Translations under genes and position numbers: made by a program
Shown: positions 7,142 through 15,459 of the stretch, in pieces
How positions within the stretch are numbered: position 1 is the first letter of the stretch
Layout of the letters: each line of letters opens with the position of its first letter
Origin: JAKFWF01 sp031367505
GTDB lineage: Bacteria > Pseudomonadota > Alphaproteobacteria > Rhizobiales > Hyphomicrobiaceae
Direction: 5' to 3'
Assembly: GCA_031367505.1 (NCBI GenBank)
Contig: JANLPY010000338.1
Coordinates: 1-26,471, forward strand
Length of the DNA stretch: 26,471 bases
The notes under the pieces: model-generated
Databases searched by the model: none
What the model was told of the DNA's origin: nothing
Seen by the model: the letters and a program-made list of their open reading frames with translations, nothing else

Positions 7142-8455
7142 ATGATCACAGATCGATATGGCCTGCAGCTTTCAACGGCCTCTGACGCGGCCGCGACCAA
7201 CTATCGGGAAGGCGTTGATCTAACGTTGAGTGCCTGGCCGGGGGCTGGCGAGCACTTCGACGCAGCAATTGCCGCCGACCCGTTGTTCGCCCTCGCGCAT
7301 GCCGCCCGAGGTAGGGTGCATCAAATGCGTGCCGAGGGTCCGGCCGCCCGGGACAAAGCTGCGCAAGCGCGGGCGCTGATGTCGAACGCCACGGCGCGCG
7401 AGCAGAGCCACATCAACGTATTGTCGTTGAGCATCGAGGGCCGTTCACCCACAGCAACGATCGCCGCCGAGCAGCACCTGGAAACCTGGCCTCGCGACGC
7501 ACTCGTGCTCTCGTTGCTGCTCGGCGCGTTCGGGCTCTATGCATTCTCTGGCCGGGCCGACCATGATGCCGCCCGCGTTGCAATCTGCGAACGCCATGCA
7601 CGCCACTACGGACAAGACTGGTGGTTTCTCACCTACCTCGGCTGGTCACACACGGAAGCAGGAAATGCCGGTGCTGGCCGCGCACTGACCGAACGTGCGC
7701 TTGAGTTGCGCTGCCACAATGCAAACGCCGCTCACGCGCTCTCGCATGCGTTATTCGAGCAGGGCGAGGCTGGAACGTGCCAAGCCTTTCTCGATGACTG
7801 GTTGCCCAACTACGATCGCACCGGCATCCTCAACGGTCACCTTTGTTGGCACCTGTCGCTAATTGCACTCGAACGTGGTGACGTCGAGACAGCATTGAAA
7901 CTCTTCGAGGAGCGGATCAAGCCAGCCGTTTCGCATGCGCCGCCGCTCAATGCGTTCACCGATGCCGCCTCGCTGCTATGGCGCGCAGGGCTGAATTCGA
8001 GCGCGGACTTGGATGGGCAATGGGCGGAAACATCGGCCTATGCGACGCAGATGTTCCCGAATGCCGGGTTGCCTTTCGCCGACGTGCACCATGCGCTCAT
8101 CGCTGCCAGAACCGGCAACACGTTGGCCGGTGAGACGCGGTTGGCGCAATTGCGAGCGCTGCAAGCGGCGGGCAAGCTTGCCGCCGGCGCCGTCGTCGTA
8201 AATCTTTCGCGCGGGCTGCTGGCATTTGCCCACGCCGACTTTGCGACCGCGATCAAAGCGCTCCAGTCGGCTCAGTCCGACGTCGTTCGCATTGGTGGCA
8301 GCCACGCTCAACGCGAGTTGATCGAGGATACGCTGATTGTCGCCTATATGCGCGCTAACGACCCTGGGAAGGCGCGTGCGCTGATCGATCAAAGGTTGCA
8401 TCGACGGCCGTCGTTGCGGGACGCCGCGTGGCGCGCGCAAACGACCGCCGCATGA
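7142..8455 (+). CDS. TTC38-like tetratricopeptide-repeat protein
   Basis: A 437-residue soluble, largely helical protein with no signal peptide. The arrangement resembles bacterial relatives of TTC38: an N-terminal helix pair (DRYGLQLST, YREGVDLTLSAWPGAGEHFDAAIAADPLFALAHAARG) followed by REQSHINVL and LETWPRDALVLSLLLG. Next comes a DWWFLTYLGWSHTEAGN stretch, then His-rich repeats (NAAHALSHALFEQGE, HLCWHLSLIALERGD), then PFADVHHALIAARTG. The family is conserved from bacteria to animals and has no assigned enzyme activity. The start follows GAGGCGG by a few bases. It is divergent from the PLP enzyme (120-base gap) and followed at 42 bases by an SDR on the same strand, so co-expression is possible. 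Confidence 0.75.
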   Translation: MITDRYGLQLSTASDAAATNYREGVDLTLSAWPGAGEHFDAAIAADPLFALAHAARGRVHQMRAEGPAARDKAAQARALMSNATAREQSHINVLSLSIEGRSPTATIAAEQHLETWPRDALVLSLLLGAFGLYAFSGRADHDAARVAICERHARHYGQDWWFLTYLGWSHTEAGNAGAGRALTERALELRCHNANAAHALSHALFEQGEAGTCQAFLDDWLPNYDRTGILNGHLCWHLSLIALERGDVETALKLFEERIKPAVSHAPPLNAFTDAASLLWRAGLNSSADLDGQWAETSAYATQMFPNAGLPFADVHHALIAARTGNTLAGETRLAQLRALQAAGKLAAGAVVVNLSRGLLAFAHADFATAIKALQSAQSDVVRIGGSHAQRELIEDTLIVAYMRANDPGKARALIDQRLHRRPSLRDAAWRAQTTAA

Positions 8456-8497
8456 TGCCTCTTCCGCTGGCGCTGCGACGCCGCTAATGGCTGTCGA

Positions 8498-9328
8498 ATG
8501 ACAAATCACCAGCGATCGATTCTCATCACCGGTTGTTCGACAGGTATCGGCTTTGCCGCCGCCCGGGACCTGAAAGCTCGCGGTTGGCGTGTATTCGCCA
8601 CCGCGCGAAAACCTGCGGACATCACTCGCCTTTCCGGCATAGGGCTAGAAGTTCTCCCTCTCGAGATGACCAGCGCCACCTCAATCGCTGAGTGCGCCGC
8701 CCGAGCGCTTGCACTGACCGACGGCCGCCTCGGAGCTCTATTTTCAAATGCGGCCTACGGCCAAGTCGGCGCAGTTGAAGACCTGACGGCCGACGTTTTG
8801 CGCCAGCAGTTCGAGGTCAACGTCATCGGTCTGCATGATTTGACCCGGCGGCTCATTCCTTCGATGCGGGCTAATGGTGGTGGCCGCATCGTCCAATGCT
8901 CGTCGGTGCTGGGCTTCATGTCGGGCCCCTATCGCGGAGCATACAGTGCATCCAAATTCGCGCTTGAGGGGTTGACCGACGCGCTGCGCATGGAGCTGCA
9001 CGGTAGCGGCGTGCACGTGTCGCTGATTGAGCCCGGGCCAATCCGCACTGAATTTCTGTCGACCGCACTAGCGCTGTTTCGATCCAATATCGACATCGTG
9101 AATTCGCCGCATCGGGACAACTACAAGCGACGCCTAGCATCAATGGAAGCCGGTGGGCGGTCAACCTTCAAACTCGAACCGGAAGCGGTCGTTCACCAGT
9201 TGATCCGTGCTTTGGAAAACCCCCGGCCCAAGCCACGCTACTTCGTAACGACGCCGACCTATATCGCAAACATTCTCAAGCGTGCGTTGCCAACCGTGAT
9301 CCTCGATCCCTTTGCGCGAAAGCAGTAA
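8498..9328 (+). CDS. Classical short-chain dehydrogenase/reductase
   Basis: NAD(P)-dependent oxidoreductase of about 276 residues. The cofactor motif is TGCSTGIG (11-18). NAAYG replaces the usual NNAG (84-88). The catalytic residues are Ser135/136 in QCSSVLG and Tyr149-x3-Lys153 in YSASKFALEG, followed by the LIEPGPIRTEF segment typical of this retinol-dehydrogenase/YbbO-like branch. The basic residue after strand 2 (TARKPAD) suggests NADPH. The C-terminal 30 residues are hydrophobic and may touch the membrane. The start lacks a good binding site, but the frame closes just upstream. The substrate is unknown. Confidence 0.85.
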   Translation: MTNHQRSILITGCSTGIGFAAARDLKARGWRVFATARKPADITRLSGIGLEVLPLEMTSATSIAECAARALALTDGRLGALFSNAAYGQVGAVEDLTADVLRQQFEVNVIGLHDLTRRLIPSMRANGGGRIVQCSSVLGFMSGPYRGAYSASKFALEGLTDALRMELHGSGVHVSLIEPGPIRTEFLSTALALFRSNIDIVNSPHRDNYKRRLASMEAGGRSTFKLEPEAVVHQLIRALENPRPKPRYFVTTPTYIANILKRALPTVILDPFARKQ

Positions 9329-9403
9329 ACCATTGCGATGCAACGCCTTGCGATCGCCCAATGCTACGGTTAGTCTTCTAAGTTCAGCTAAAATCTCTGG
9401 AGC

Positions 9404-9853
9404 ATGGCGATACAAATGACGGCACTGATGCGCACAAGTTACCGCTTCGAAGACCTCGAAGCCGGCATGGAAGCAACGGTACAGCGCATCGTCAGCGAAA
9501 GTGACATTACCTCCTTCGCGGAAGTCAGCGGCGACAAAAATCCGCTTCATCTCGATGCAAACTATGCCGCGAAGACCATGTTCGGCGGTTGCATTGCGCA
9601 CGGCATGCTGACCGCAAGTTATATTTCTGCCGCTTTCGCCATGGAATTGCCCGGACCGGGCGCGATCTACATTTCACAGACGCTCAATTTCACGGGCCCC
9701 GTCAGAGTGGGAGACAAGGTGTTGACCAAAGTAATCGTTGCCGAATTATTTCCTGCCAAGCGCCGCGCGCGCTTCGACTGCCACTGCTCCGTCGGCGGCA
9801 AATCCGTCTTGACGGGCGAAGCCATACTGATGATCCCGGCCCGGCCGGTCTAG
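9404..9853 (+). CDS. MaoC-family (R)-specific enoyl-CoA hydratase (PhaJ-like)
   Basis: Single hot-dog-fold protein of 149 residues that would hydrate trans-2-enoyl-CoA to (R)-3-hydroxyacyl-CoA. The hydratase-2 motif is complete: D44 and H49 in SGDKNPLHLD, spaced as in PhaJ, followed by FGGCIAHGMLTAS. PhaJ-type enzymes channel beta-oxidation intermediates to polyhydroxyalkanoate; no pha genes are near, so a wider acyl-CoA role is equally possible. The ATG at 9404 has GGAG five bases upstream. In-frame ATGs at 9416 and 9428 are less well placed. The gene is alone, with a G10 tract following its stop. Confidence 0.85.
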   Translation: MAIQMTALMRTSYRFEDLEAGMEATVQRIVSESDITSFAEVSGDKNPLHLDANYAAKTMFGGCIAHGMLTASYISAAFAMELPGPGAIYISQTLNFTGPVRVGDKVLTKVIVAELFPAKRRARFDCHCSVGGKSVLTGEAILMIPARPV

Positions 9854-9878
9854 ATTGCCGAACTAAATTTCAACTCGC

Positions 9879-9888
9879 GGGGGGGGGG
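9879..9888. repeat. Homopolymer tract of ten G
   Basis: A run of ten consecutive G between the MaoC gene stop (9853) and the start of the membrane TPR protein (9974). Tracts of this length are prone to slippage in replication and to sequencing error. Confidence 0.9.
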
Positions 9889-9973
9889 ACTGAGCGGCAC
9901 GAGAACGGAACCTGAGCTGTCGTTGACGGCCGTGCCACCATTGCGAAGAATGCTCGAACTAGGATGGATCACG

Positions 9974-10981
9974 ATGCTCGTCAAAGTCGATCGCTGTCGC
10001 TTCCCCGCCTTGATGACAACCGTCGTTACCACCGCCCTATCGCTTCTCATGATTTGCTCAACGGCCGCACCCGCGCATGCCGTCAAAGTCATGTTTGGCA
10101 CGACGGATTATCTGGTGAAAATTCAAGACGTCGACATCAAAGGACCAGCTGGCGAGGCGCTGTATCTGGGCCATAAGTATGCCAACCACTCATTCATTGC
10201 GCCCTACATGCTATCCGACGATGGCTACATTCTGGGTGTCGTTGGGCAGAACCGATATTTTAGGCTTGATACCAGTCTGATCGAGCAATTCCAGGCAAGC
10301 GGTAAACTTCCCAAGCCTCTGCCGCCCTATGAGATTTCGATTATCGATTATTTATTTGGCTACATGCTATGGTTCATAATTGCCGGCATTGCAGTAGCTG
10401 GTTATTTCAGCAGCCGCAAAGCTGCGCGCGCAAAAGAAGCGTTGCCGTTTGCTCACGCAGGGCTTGCACATGAACAAGCTGGCCAGCTCGATCTGGCGAT
10501 CGCGGAATACGATAAAGCTCTGGCGATCGATCCGAAGCTTTCACAAATCCTGTGTCGCCGCGCACATGTGCACGGGAGCCAAGGCGATTATGATCACGCC
10601 ATAGCGGATTTTTCGAAAGCGATTTCGAGTGCTCCAAAGGATCCATGGCCACTACTCGGACGAGGCTCAGCGTTCGAGGCTAAATCGATGCTGAAACAAG
10701 CGCTGGACGACTATTCGAGAGCGATAAAGGTCAGCAAGGCGGCATTCGCTTATCATGCGCGCGGGACTGCTTATCTGCGATCCGGCGACTTTTCAGCGGC
10801 AATCAAGGATTTCACTGCGGCGATCAAGAAAGATCAACTATTGGTCGTCGCCTACCAAGACCGTGCGGTTGCATTCGGGCGAAGCGGTCAGCGTGAACGA
10901 GCCGAGGCCGATCATCGCCGGGCCGCGCAAATCGGCGCCAGTCAGCAGAATGCTGAACTTGCGCGCGCGAGGCCGGCATAG
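9974..10981 (+). CDS. Membrane-anchored TPR protein with an extracytoplasmic N-terminal domain
   Basis: A protein of about 335 residues with no named match recognised. Order of parts: signal peptide or first TM (1-36, ending APAHAV); an extracytoplasmic domain of about 85 residues (37-120: KVMFGTTDYLVKIQDVDIKG, LYLGHKYANHSFIAPYMLSDDGYILG); one TM helix (about 124-145, DYLFGYMLWFIIAGIAVAGYF) followed by basic residues SSRKAARAK; and a cytoplasmic domain of four to five TPR units (157-321) with typical DLAIAEYDKALAIDP and DHAIADFSKAIS motifs. The start at 9974 is chosen because AGGATGG lies six bases upstream and a clean signal sequence follows. The layout suggests sensing or scaffolding across the inner membrane. 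Confidence 0.7.
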   Translation: MLVKVDRCRFPALMTTVVTTALSLLMICSTAAPAHAVKVMFGTTDYLVKIQDVDIKGPAGEALYLGHKYANHSFIAPYMLSDDGYILGVVGQNRYFRLDTSLIEQFQASGKLPKPLPPYEISIIDYLFGYMLWFIIAGIAVAGYFSSRKAARAKEALPFAHAGLAHEQAGQLDLAIAEYDKALAIDPKLSQILCRRAHVHGSQGDYDHAIADFSKAISSAPKDPWPLLGRGSAFEAKSMLKQALDDYSRAIKVSKAAFAYHARGTAYLRSGDFSAAIKDFTAAIKKDQLLVVAYQDRAVAFGRSGQRERAEADHRRAAQIGASQQNAELARARPA

Positions 10982-11061
10982 CGCCCATGCGGCACGACAC
11001 CTTTGTTGAGAGACCAGCGCACTGATAGTGTGCGTCCCGTCCAGCACCCAAGGAACGTCAG

Positions 11062-12264
11062 ATGGCAAAAGCAAAAACCGCGCCGACCGCTACCGCTGCA
11101 AAATCTTCATCCGCCAAACCTATGATCCGGGTCGCGACCTACGATGGTCCCGGCGCGGAGCCTGTCATCCGCGAAGTTCCGTGGCCGAAGGTTGGACCAA
11201 AAGCCGCCTTGATCAAGATCGGCGCTTGCGGTGTATGCGGCACCGATCAGCATATTCTCAAAGGCCATTGGCCTAAGCCGCTGCCGTGGCCATTCACCCT
11301 CGGTCATGAGCTGGCGGGCGTCATCGTCGAGTTGGGCGCAGAGCTCAAGACCGATCACATGGGCAAGCCGATCACCGTTGGCTCGAAGTTGATGCTGCCA
11401 CCGCTGATGCCATGCGGCTTCTGCGACTGGTGCAAGCGCTACCCCGAGCAATCCAACAAGTGCCTGACACCGGTCTATTACGGCCGCTACCTCGGCTTCG
11501 ACAAGCCGCCACACCTGTGGGGCGGCTGGGCCGAATATGTCTACGTTGACTACGAGGATTTACCCGGCACCAAGATCTACAAGCTGCCAGACGATATGAG
11601 TTTGTTGTTGGGCTCGTTATCGGAACCGCTAACCTCGTGCATCCGCGGCTTCAATCGCGCGATCAAGGCGGGCGGCTTCAAGTGGAACGACACAGTCGTC
11701 ATCCAGGGCACCGGACCAATCGGTATTCTGGCCATTGCCGCCGCACAGGAGATGGGTGCGGGACGCGTCATCGCCGTCGGTGCACCTGAATCACCGCGGC
11801 TGGCACTTGCACGCGATTTCGGCGCCGAAGCCACGGTCGACATCGAGGTCTACAAGACGGCTGAGGAGCGCATCAAGGCAGTGCGCGATATCGTTGGCGG
11901 CTATGGCGCCGACCTCGTCATGGACTGCTCGGGTCACCCGACTGCTGGCCCTGAGGGGATCGAGTTCCTGCGCGATGGCGGCACCTACGTCGAGATGGGC
12001 CAGTTCACCGACGCCGGCTCGATCATGACGTCGTGGCATCGCATCTGCACCAAGGACTTGAACGTGCTCGGCTCCTGGGCCTTCACCGCCAACGACTTGG
12101 CGCTCGGCGTCGACATGCTTTACAAGGCCCGCGACAAATATCCGTGGCGCAAGATGCAGACGCTCTATCCGTTCAACGAGGATGGCGTGAAGCGTGCCGT
12201 CGCCGACGCAATGGCGATGAAGACCGTCAAGAGCACCATCATTCCATTCGAGGATATGATTTAG
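11062..12264 (+). CDS. Zinc-dependent medium-chain alcohol dehydrogenase
   Basis: NAD(P)-linked dehydrogenase of 400 residues. The catalytic zinc site has Cys59 (CGVCGTD) and His82-Glu83 (GHE). The structural zinc site has four Cys at 118, 121, 124 and 134, with a slightly longer last spacing than in horse-liver ADH. The Rossmann motif is VIQGTGPIGILAIAAA, followed by a Gly-Ala-Pro-Glu stretch where an Asp would mark NAD use, so cofactor preference is unclear. The first 20 residues are Ala/Lys/Ser-rich and lie outside the fold. The start has AAGGAA six bases upstream. A lyase and a TRAP binding protein follow on the same strand after a repeat-filled gap, hinting at a sugar-acid or hydroxy-acid pathway. 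Confidence 0.87.
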   Translation: MAKAKTAPTATAAKSSSAKPMIRVATYDGPGAEPVIREVPWPKVGPKAALIKIGACGVCGTDQHILKGHWPKPLPWPFTLGHELAGVIVELGAELKTDHMGKPITVGSKLMLPPLMPCGFCDWCKRYPEQSNKCLTPVYYGRYLGFDKPPHLWGGWAEYVYVDYEDLPGTKIYKLPDDMSLLLGSLSEPLTSCIRGFNRAIKAGGFKWNDTVVIQGTGPIGILAIAAAQEMGAGRVIAVGAPESPRLALARDFGAEATVDIEVYKTAEERIKAVRDIVGGYGADLVMDCSGHPTAGPEGIEFLRDGGTYVEMGQFTDAGSIMTSWHRICTKDLNVLGSWAFTANDLALGVDMLYKARDKYPWRKMQTLYPFNEDGVKRAVADAMAMKTVKSTIIPFEDMI

Positions 12265-12294
12265 AAATACTGCGCAGCATGGTGCCCATTAACA

Positions 12295-12432
12295 TGTCAT
12301 CCTCGGCCTTGTGCCGAGGACCCACTACGCAATACATTCAATGATCGCGATCGAATGCGCTTCGGCGGTTGAGCCAATTTTGAAACTTGCACTGCTGAAC
12401 CTTGGGTCCTCGGGACGAGCCCGAGGATGACA
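12295..12432. repeat. Paired palindromic repeat (REP/BIME-like element)
   Basis: Two 30-base arms in opposite orientation, 12295-12324 and 12403-12432, enclose 78 bases. The left arm starts TGTCATCCTCGG and ends CCGAGGACCCA; the right arm is its near-exact reverse complement, differing at about four positions in the loop region. Each arm also folds on itself (CCTCGG with CCGAGG), so the element can form two small hairpins or one long cruciform. Similar TGTCATCC-type palindromes are common between genes in Bradyrhizobium relatives. It lies between the alcohol dehydrogenase stop and the lyase start, and may also work as a terminator or mRNA stabiliser. Confidence 0.85.
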
Positions 12433-12465
12433 CCGCGGGGTAGACTCTCATTTAGGACTCGCCCA

Positions 12466-13347
12466 ATGCTAGCCTTCCACGGCGTATTTCCCTATCTCGT
12501 GTCGCCGGTCGCCTCCGATGGCCGCATCGATGGGGATGTCCTCGCGCGCCTCACCGATGATCTCATCAAGAAAGGCGTGCACGGCGTGACGCCGCTCGGC
12601 TCGACGGGCGAGTTCGCATATTTGTCAGCCGCCCAGCGCGCCCGGGTGGTTGAGATCGTGATCGAGGCCACCGGCAAACGAGTGCCGGTGATCGCCGGGG
12701 TTGCCGCCACATCGACCACCGATGCGGTCGCGCAAGCCAAGGCTTACGAGCGAATGGGGGCAGACGGCATTCTCGCAATTCTAGAAGCCTATTTTCCGCT
12801 GTCAGACGCGCAGATCGAATCCTACTTCAAGGCGATCGCCAGCGCCGTGAAGTTACCCGTCGTGCTCTATACCAATCCAAATTTTCAACGCGCCGATCTC
12901 TCGCTGCCGGCCATCGCGCGGCTAGCCGAAGTACCCAATATCGTCGCGATCAAGGATGCATCGACCAACACCGGCCGTCTGCTGTCGATCATCAACCAAT
13001 GCGGTGAACGAATGGGGGTGTTCGCGGCATCGGCGCACATTCCAACCGCTGTGATGCTGATCGGCGGCAAGGGCTGGATGGCCGGGCCAGCGTGCGTTGC
13101 CCCCGAAGCCAGCGTTCGCTTGTATGACCTGTGCCGCGCTCAAAACTGGTCCGAGGCGATGGCACTGCAAAAGCAGCTATGGGCGCTCAATCAGGCATTC
13201 GCCAAGTACAGTTTGGCCGCGTGCATCAAGGGCGGACTTGTCATGCAGGGCTATGCAGTCGGCGAGCCTATAGCTCCACAAGCCCCATTGTCTGACGAGG
13301 GCAAAGCCGATGTCGCCAAAGCATTGCAGGCAATCGGCGCGTTATAG
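12466..13347 (+). CDS. Dihydrodipicolinate synthase-family aldolase/lyase
   Basis: Class I aldolase of about 293 residues, (beta/alpha)8 barrel of the DapA/NAL family. Visible signatures are GSTGEF (45-50, the GxxGE carboxylate-binding loop), the catalytic Tyr135 in LYTNPNF, and the Schiff-base Lys163 in AIKDAST. The real dapA is usually near other lysine genes; here the neighbours are a dehydrogenase and a TRAP binding protein, so a catabolic aldolase or dehydratase acting on a pyruvate-type keto acid is more likely. The start at 12466 has TAGGA eight bases before it. The longer frame from 12427 would be translated from the palindromic repeat. Confidence 0.85.
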   Translation: MLAFHGVFPYLVSPVASDGRIDGDVLARLTDDLIKKGVHGVTPLGSTGEFAYLSAAQRARVVEIVIEATGKRVPVIAGVAATSTTDAVAQAKAYERMGADGILAILEAYFPLSDAQIESYFKAIASAVKLPVVLYTNPNFQRADLSLPAIARLAEVPNIVAIKDASTNTGRLLSIINQCGERMGVFAASAHIPTAVMLIGGKGWMAGPACVAPEASVRLYDLCRAQNWSEAMALQKQLWALNQAFAKYSLAACIKGGLVMQGYAVGEPIAPQAPLSDEGKADVAKALQAIGAL

Positions 13348-13388
13348 CCAGGTCAACCGAAATCGCATACCGGCAACGGGAGCTAGTC

Positions 13389-14588
13389 ATGAAACGCCGC
13401 GATGTCTTGAAGGGCGCAGCGATTGCTAGCGCCGGAGTTGGCACAATCTCAATGCCGGCAATCGCGCAGTCGATGCCACAAATCAACTGGCGCCTGACAT
13501 CGAGCTTTCCGAAGTCTCTGGATACGATTTTCGGCACCGCAGTCACGTTCGCCAAGGCGGTGAGTGACGCCACCGATGGCCACTTCCAGATCCAAACCTT
13601 CGCCGGCGGCGAGTTGATCCCACCGCTGCGAGCGCTAGATGCGGTGCAGACCGGCGCTGTCGAATGCGCGCAAACTCCGACCTATTTCTACTACGGCAAG
13701 GATCCCACATTGGCGATCGGCACCGGCTTGCCGTTCGGTCTCAATGCCCGGCTGCAGAACGCGTGGTGGACGTTCGGTGGCGGCGGCGATCTCGTCAATC
13801 AGGCGCTGGCCAAGTTCAACGTCGTCGGCATGCCGATGGGAAATTCCGGCTGCCAGATGGGCGGCTGGTTTCGCCGCGAGATCAACTCGGTAGAAGACTT
13901 GAAGGGCCTGAAATTCCGCATCGGCGGCATCGGCGGACAGGTCCTCGCGCGCTTGGGTGTCGTGCCCCAGCAGATCGCCGGCGGCGACGTTTATCCAGCA
14001 CTCGAGCGCGGCACGATCGATGCTGCTGAATTCGTCGGTCCTTACGACGATGAAAAACTCGGACTGCAAAGAGTGGCGAAATACTACTATTACCCAGGCT
14101 TCTGGGAGGGCGGCGCCATGCTGCATCTCGTCGTCAACCAAGAGCAATGGGCAAAGCTGCCGAAGCACTATCAAGCGATCGTTCGTCAAGCAGCCGAGTA
14201 TGCCAACAACTGGATGATGGCAAAGTACGATAGCGTGAACGCACCTGCGTTGAAGCGCTTGATCGCCGGTGGCACCATTCTAAAACCATTTCCCATCCCG
14301 GTAATGGACGCAGCATGGGATGCGTCGAACGCGCTTTACGCCGAGTTGTCCGCCAAGGATCCGCTATTCAAAACGACGTATGACTCGCTGGTTGCCTTTC
14401 GTGGCGAACAGTATTTGTGGTGGCAGATCGGCGAGCATTTTTTTGACGGCTACCAGATTGATTGCCCAGCGCAACAAGGGGTGAGCACCTGCACTGGGTC
14501 TTCACGATCGACGGATCAATTGTACATTGTTCGATTTAATCAATGCTGTTGCAACTCGGCGACGCCAATTGCGGCAAGATTGTGGTAG
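13389..14588 (+). CDS. TRAP-transporter substrate-binding protein DctP/TakP type, C-terminus probably frameshifted
   Basis: Periplasmic binding protein of a tripartite TRAP transporter. A twin-arginine signal (KRRDVLKGAAIASAG, cleaved near AIAQS) is followed by the DctP fold. Family marks are the WRLTSSFPKSLDT start, the Arg-containing GLKFRIGG segment for carboxylate binding, and GTIDAAEFVGPYDD. The style is close to TakP, which binds alpha-keto acids. The last residues typical of the family are near WWQIGEHFFDGYQI. After that a four-base tandem duplication (ATTGATTG, 14457-14464) shifts the frame; undoing it gives AQRNKG and a stop at 14484. As written the protein gains about 34 odd residues. 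GGGAG lies six bases before the start. No TRAP membrane subunits are in the window. Confidence 0.82.
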   Translation: MKRRDVLKGAAIASAGVGTISMPAIAQSMPQINWRLTSSFPKSLDTIFGTAVTFAKAVSDATDGHFQIQTFAGGELIPPLRALDAVQTGAVECAQTPTYFYYGKDPTLAIGTGLPFGLNARLQNAWWTFGGGGDLVNQALAKFNVVGMPMGNSGCQMGGWFRREINSVEDLKGLKFRIGGIGGQVLARLGVVPQQIAGGDVYPALERGTIDAAEFVGPYDDEKLGLQRVAKYYYYPGFWEGGAMLHLVVNQEQWAKLPKHYQAIVRQAAEYANNWMMAKYDSVNAPALKRLIAGGTILKPFPIPVMDAAWDASNALYAELSAKDPLFKTTYDSLVAFRGEQYLWWQIGEHFFDGYQIDCPAQQGVSTCTGSSRSTDQLYIVRFNQCCCNSATPIAARLW

Positions 14589-14633
14589 CAATCTCCAGAG
14601 CATGCCGCTCGAGTGCAGAAGCGGGAGGTCGTT

Positions 14634-15332
14634 ATGAGGAAAATAAAGGCAGTCTTCGCCGCAATAGTGATGTCTGTCGGCGCTGCCGGGGGGGCGCAAG
14701 CTCAGTCATATGATTGGTCGGGTTTCTACTTTGGTGGCCACGTCGGCTACAGCTGGGCTAACTCGGACTACACACTCACCAACGCTGTCGGGCCTGAAAA
14801 TTTCAGCCACGATCCAAACGGCTGGATGGGCGGCGCCCATGTCGGGCTGCAAAAGCAATGGTCGAATGTTGTCGCGGGCGTCGAGGTCTCCTGGTCAGCC
14901 ACTGACTTATCGGACAGCCAAACAGCTGTGCTGCAACCAGGCCGCGTCCGGCAGATCGATATCGACTCGCTGTTTACAATTACTGGCCGCTTGGGCCTCA
15001 CATTCAACGACTGGCTCGTCTACGCAAAGGGCGGCTATGCCAATGCGGACATAGATACATTCGCGATCAACCCGGCCACGAACGTAAGCGGATCAACCAG
15101 TGGTCGCGAACACGGTTGGACGATCGGCACGGGACTTGAAAAGGCCCTGACTTCAAATCTTATTTTGGGTGTCGAGTACAATTTTGTGCGCCTGAATGTC
15201 TCCGGTCGATCGGGCATCGCGACGGACGCAACCCCCTTCGCGTACTCGGATCATGACACCGATATTCACTCCGTTGTCGCACGCTTGAGCTACAAATTCG
15301 GCTCCGAAAGATCCTACGCGCCGTTGAAGTAG
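14634..15332 (+). CDS. Omp31-like outer-membrane beta-barrel protein
   Basis: An outer-membrane protein of about 232 residues from the Omp25/Omp31-type eight-stranded barrel group common in Hyphomicrobiales. The signal peptide is cleaved near GGAQAQ. The mature protein opens with YDWSGFYFGGHVGYSW, a hallmark of the group. Later strands include GWMGGAHVGLQ, SLFTITGRLGLTFNDWLVYAKGGYA, HGWTIGTGLEKAL, LGVEYNFVRL and SVVARLSYKFG. About nine residues follow the last strand rather than the usual terminal Phe. The start at 14634 has a perfect GGGAGG five bases upstream. A hairpin terminator follows the gene. It probably acts as a structural outer-membrane protein or small porin. Confidence 0.87.
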   Translation: MRKIKAVFAAIVMSVGAAGGAQAQSYDWSGFYFGGHVGYSWANSDYTLTNAVGPENFSHDPNGWMGGAHVGLQKQWSNVVAGVEVSWSATDLSDSQTAVLQPGRVRQIDIDSLFTITGRLGLTFNDWLVYAKGGYANADIDTFAINPATNVSGSTSGREHGWTIGTGLEKALTSNLILGVEYNFVRLNVSGRSGIATDATPFAYSDHDTDIHSVVARLSYKFGSERSYAPLK

Positions 15333-15374
15333 AGCAAACGTCGCGGGGAGGTTTACTCCTTGGTCCCATACAAG

Positions 15375-15411
15375 AAAGCGGTGCGCCCCGATTGCCGGAA
15401 CGCACCGCTTT
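15375..15411. terminator. Hairpin terminator between convergent genes
   Basis: AAAGCGGTGCG (15375-15385) pairs exactly with CGCACCGCTTT (15401-15411) across a 15-base loop. The A and T runs flank the stem on both sides, so it can serve the beta-barrel gene on the plus strand and the DUF2076 gene on the minus strand. Confidence 0.7.
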
Positions 15412-15459
15412 GATCATCTTGCACCTTAGCTTTTCAGCCGAGGTTTCTTACAACAACAC

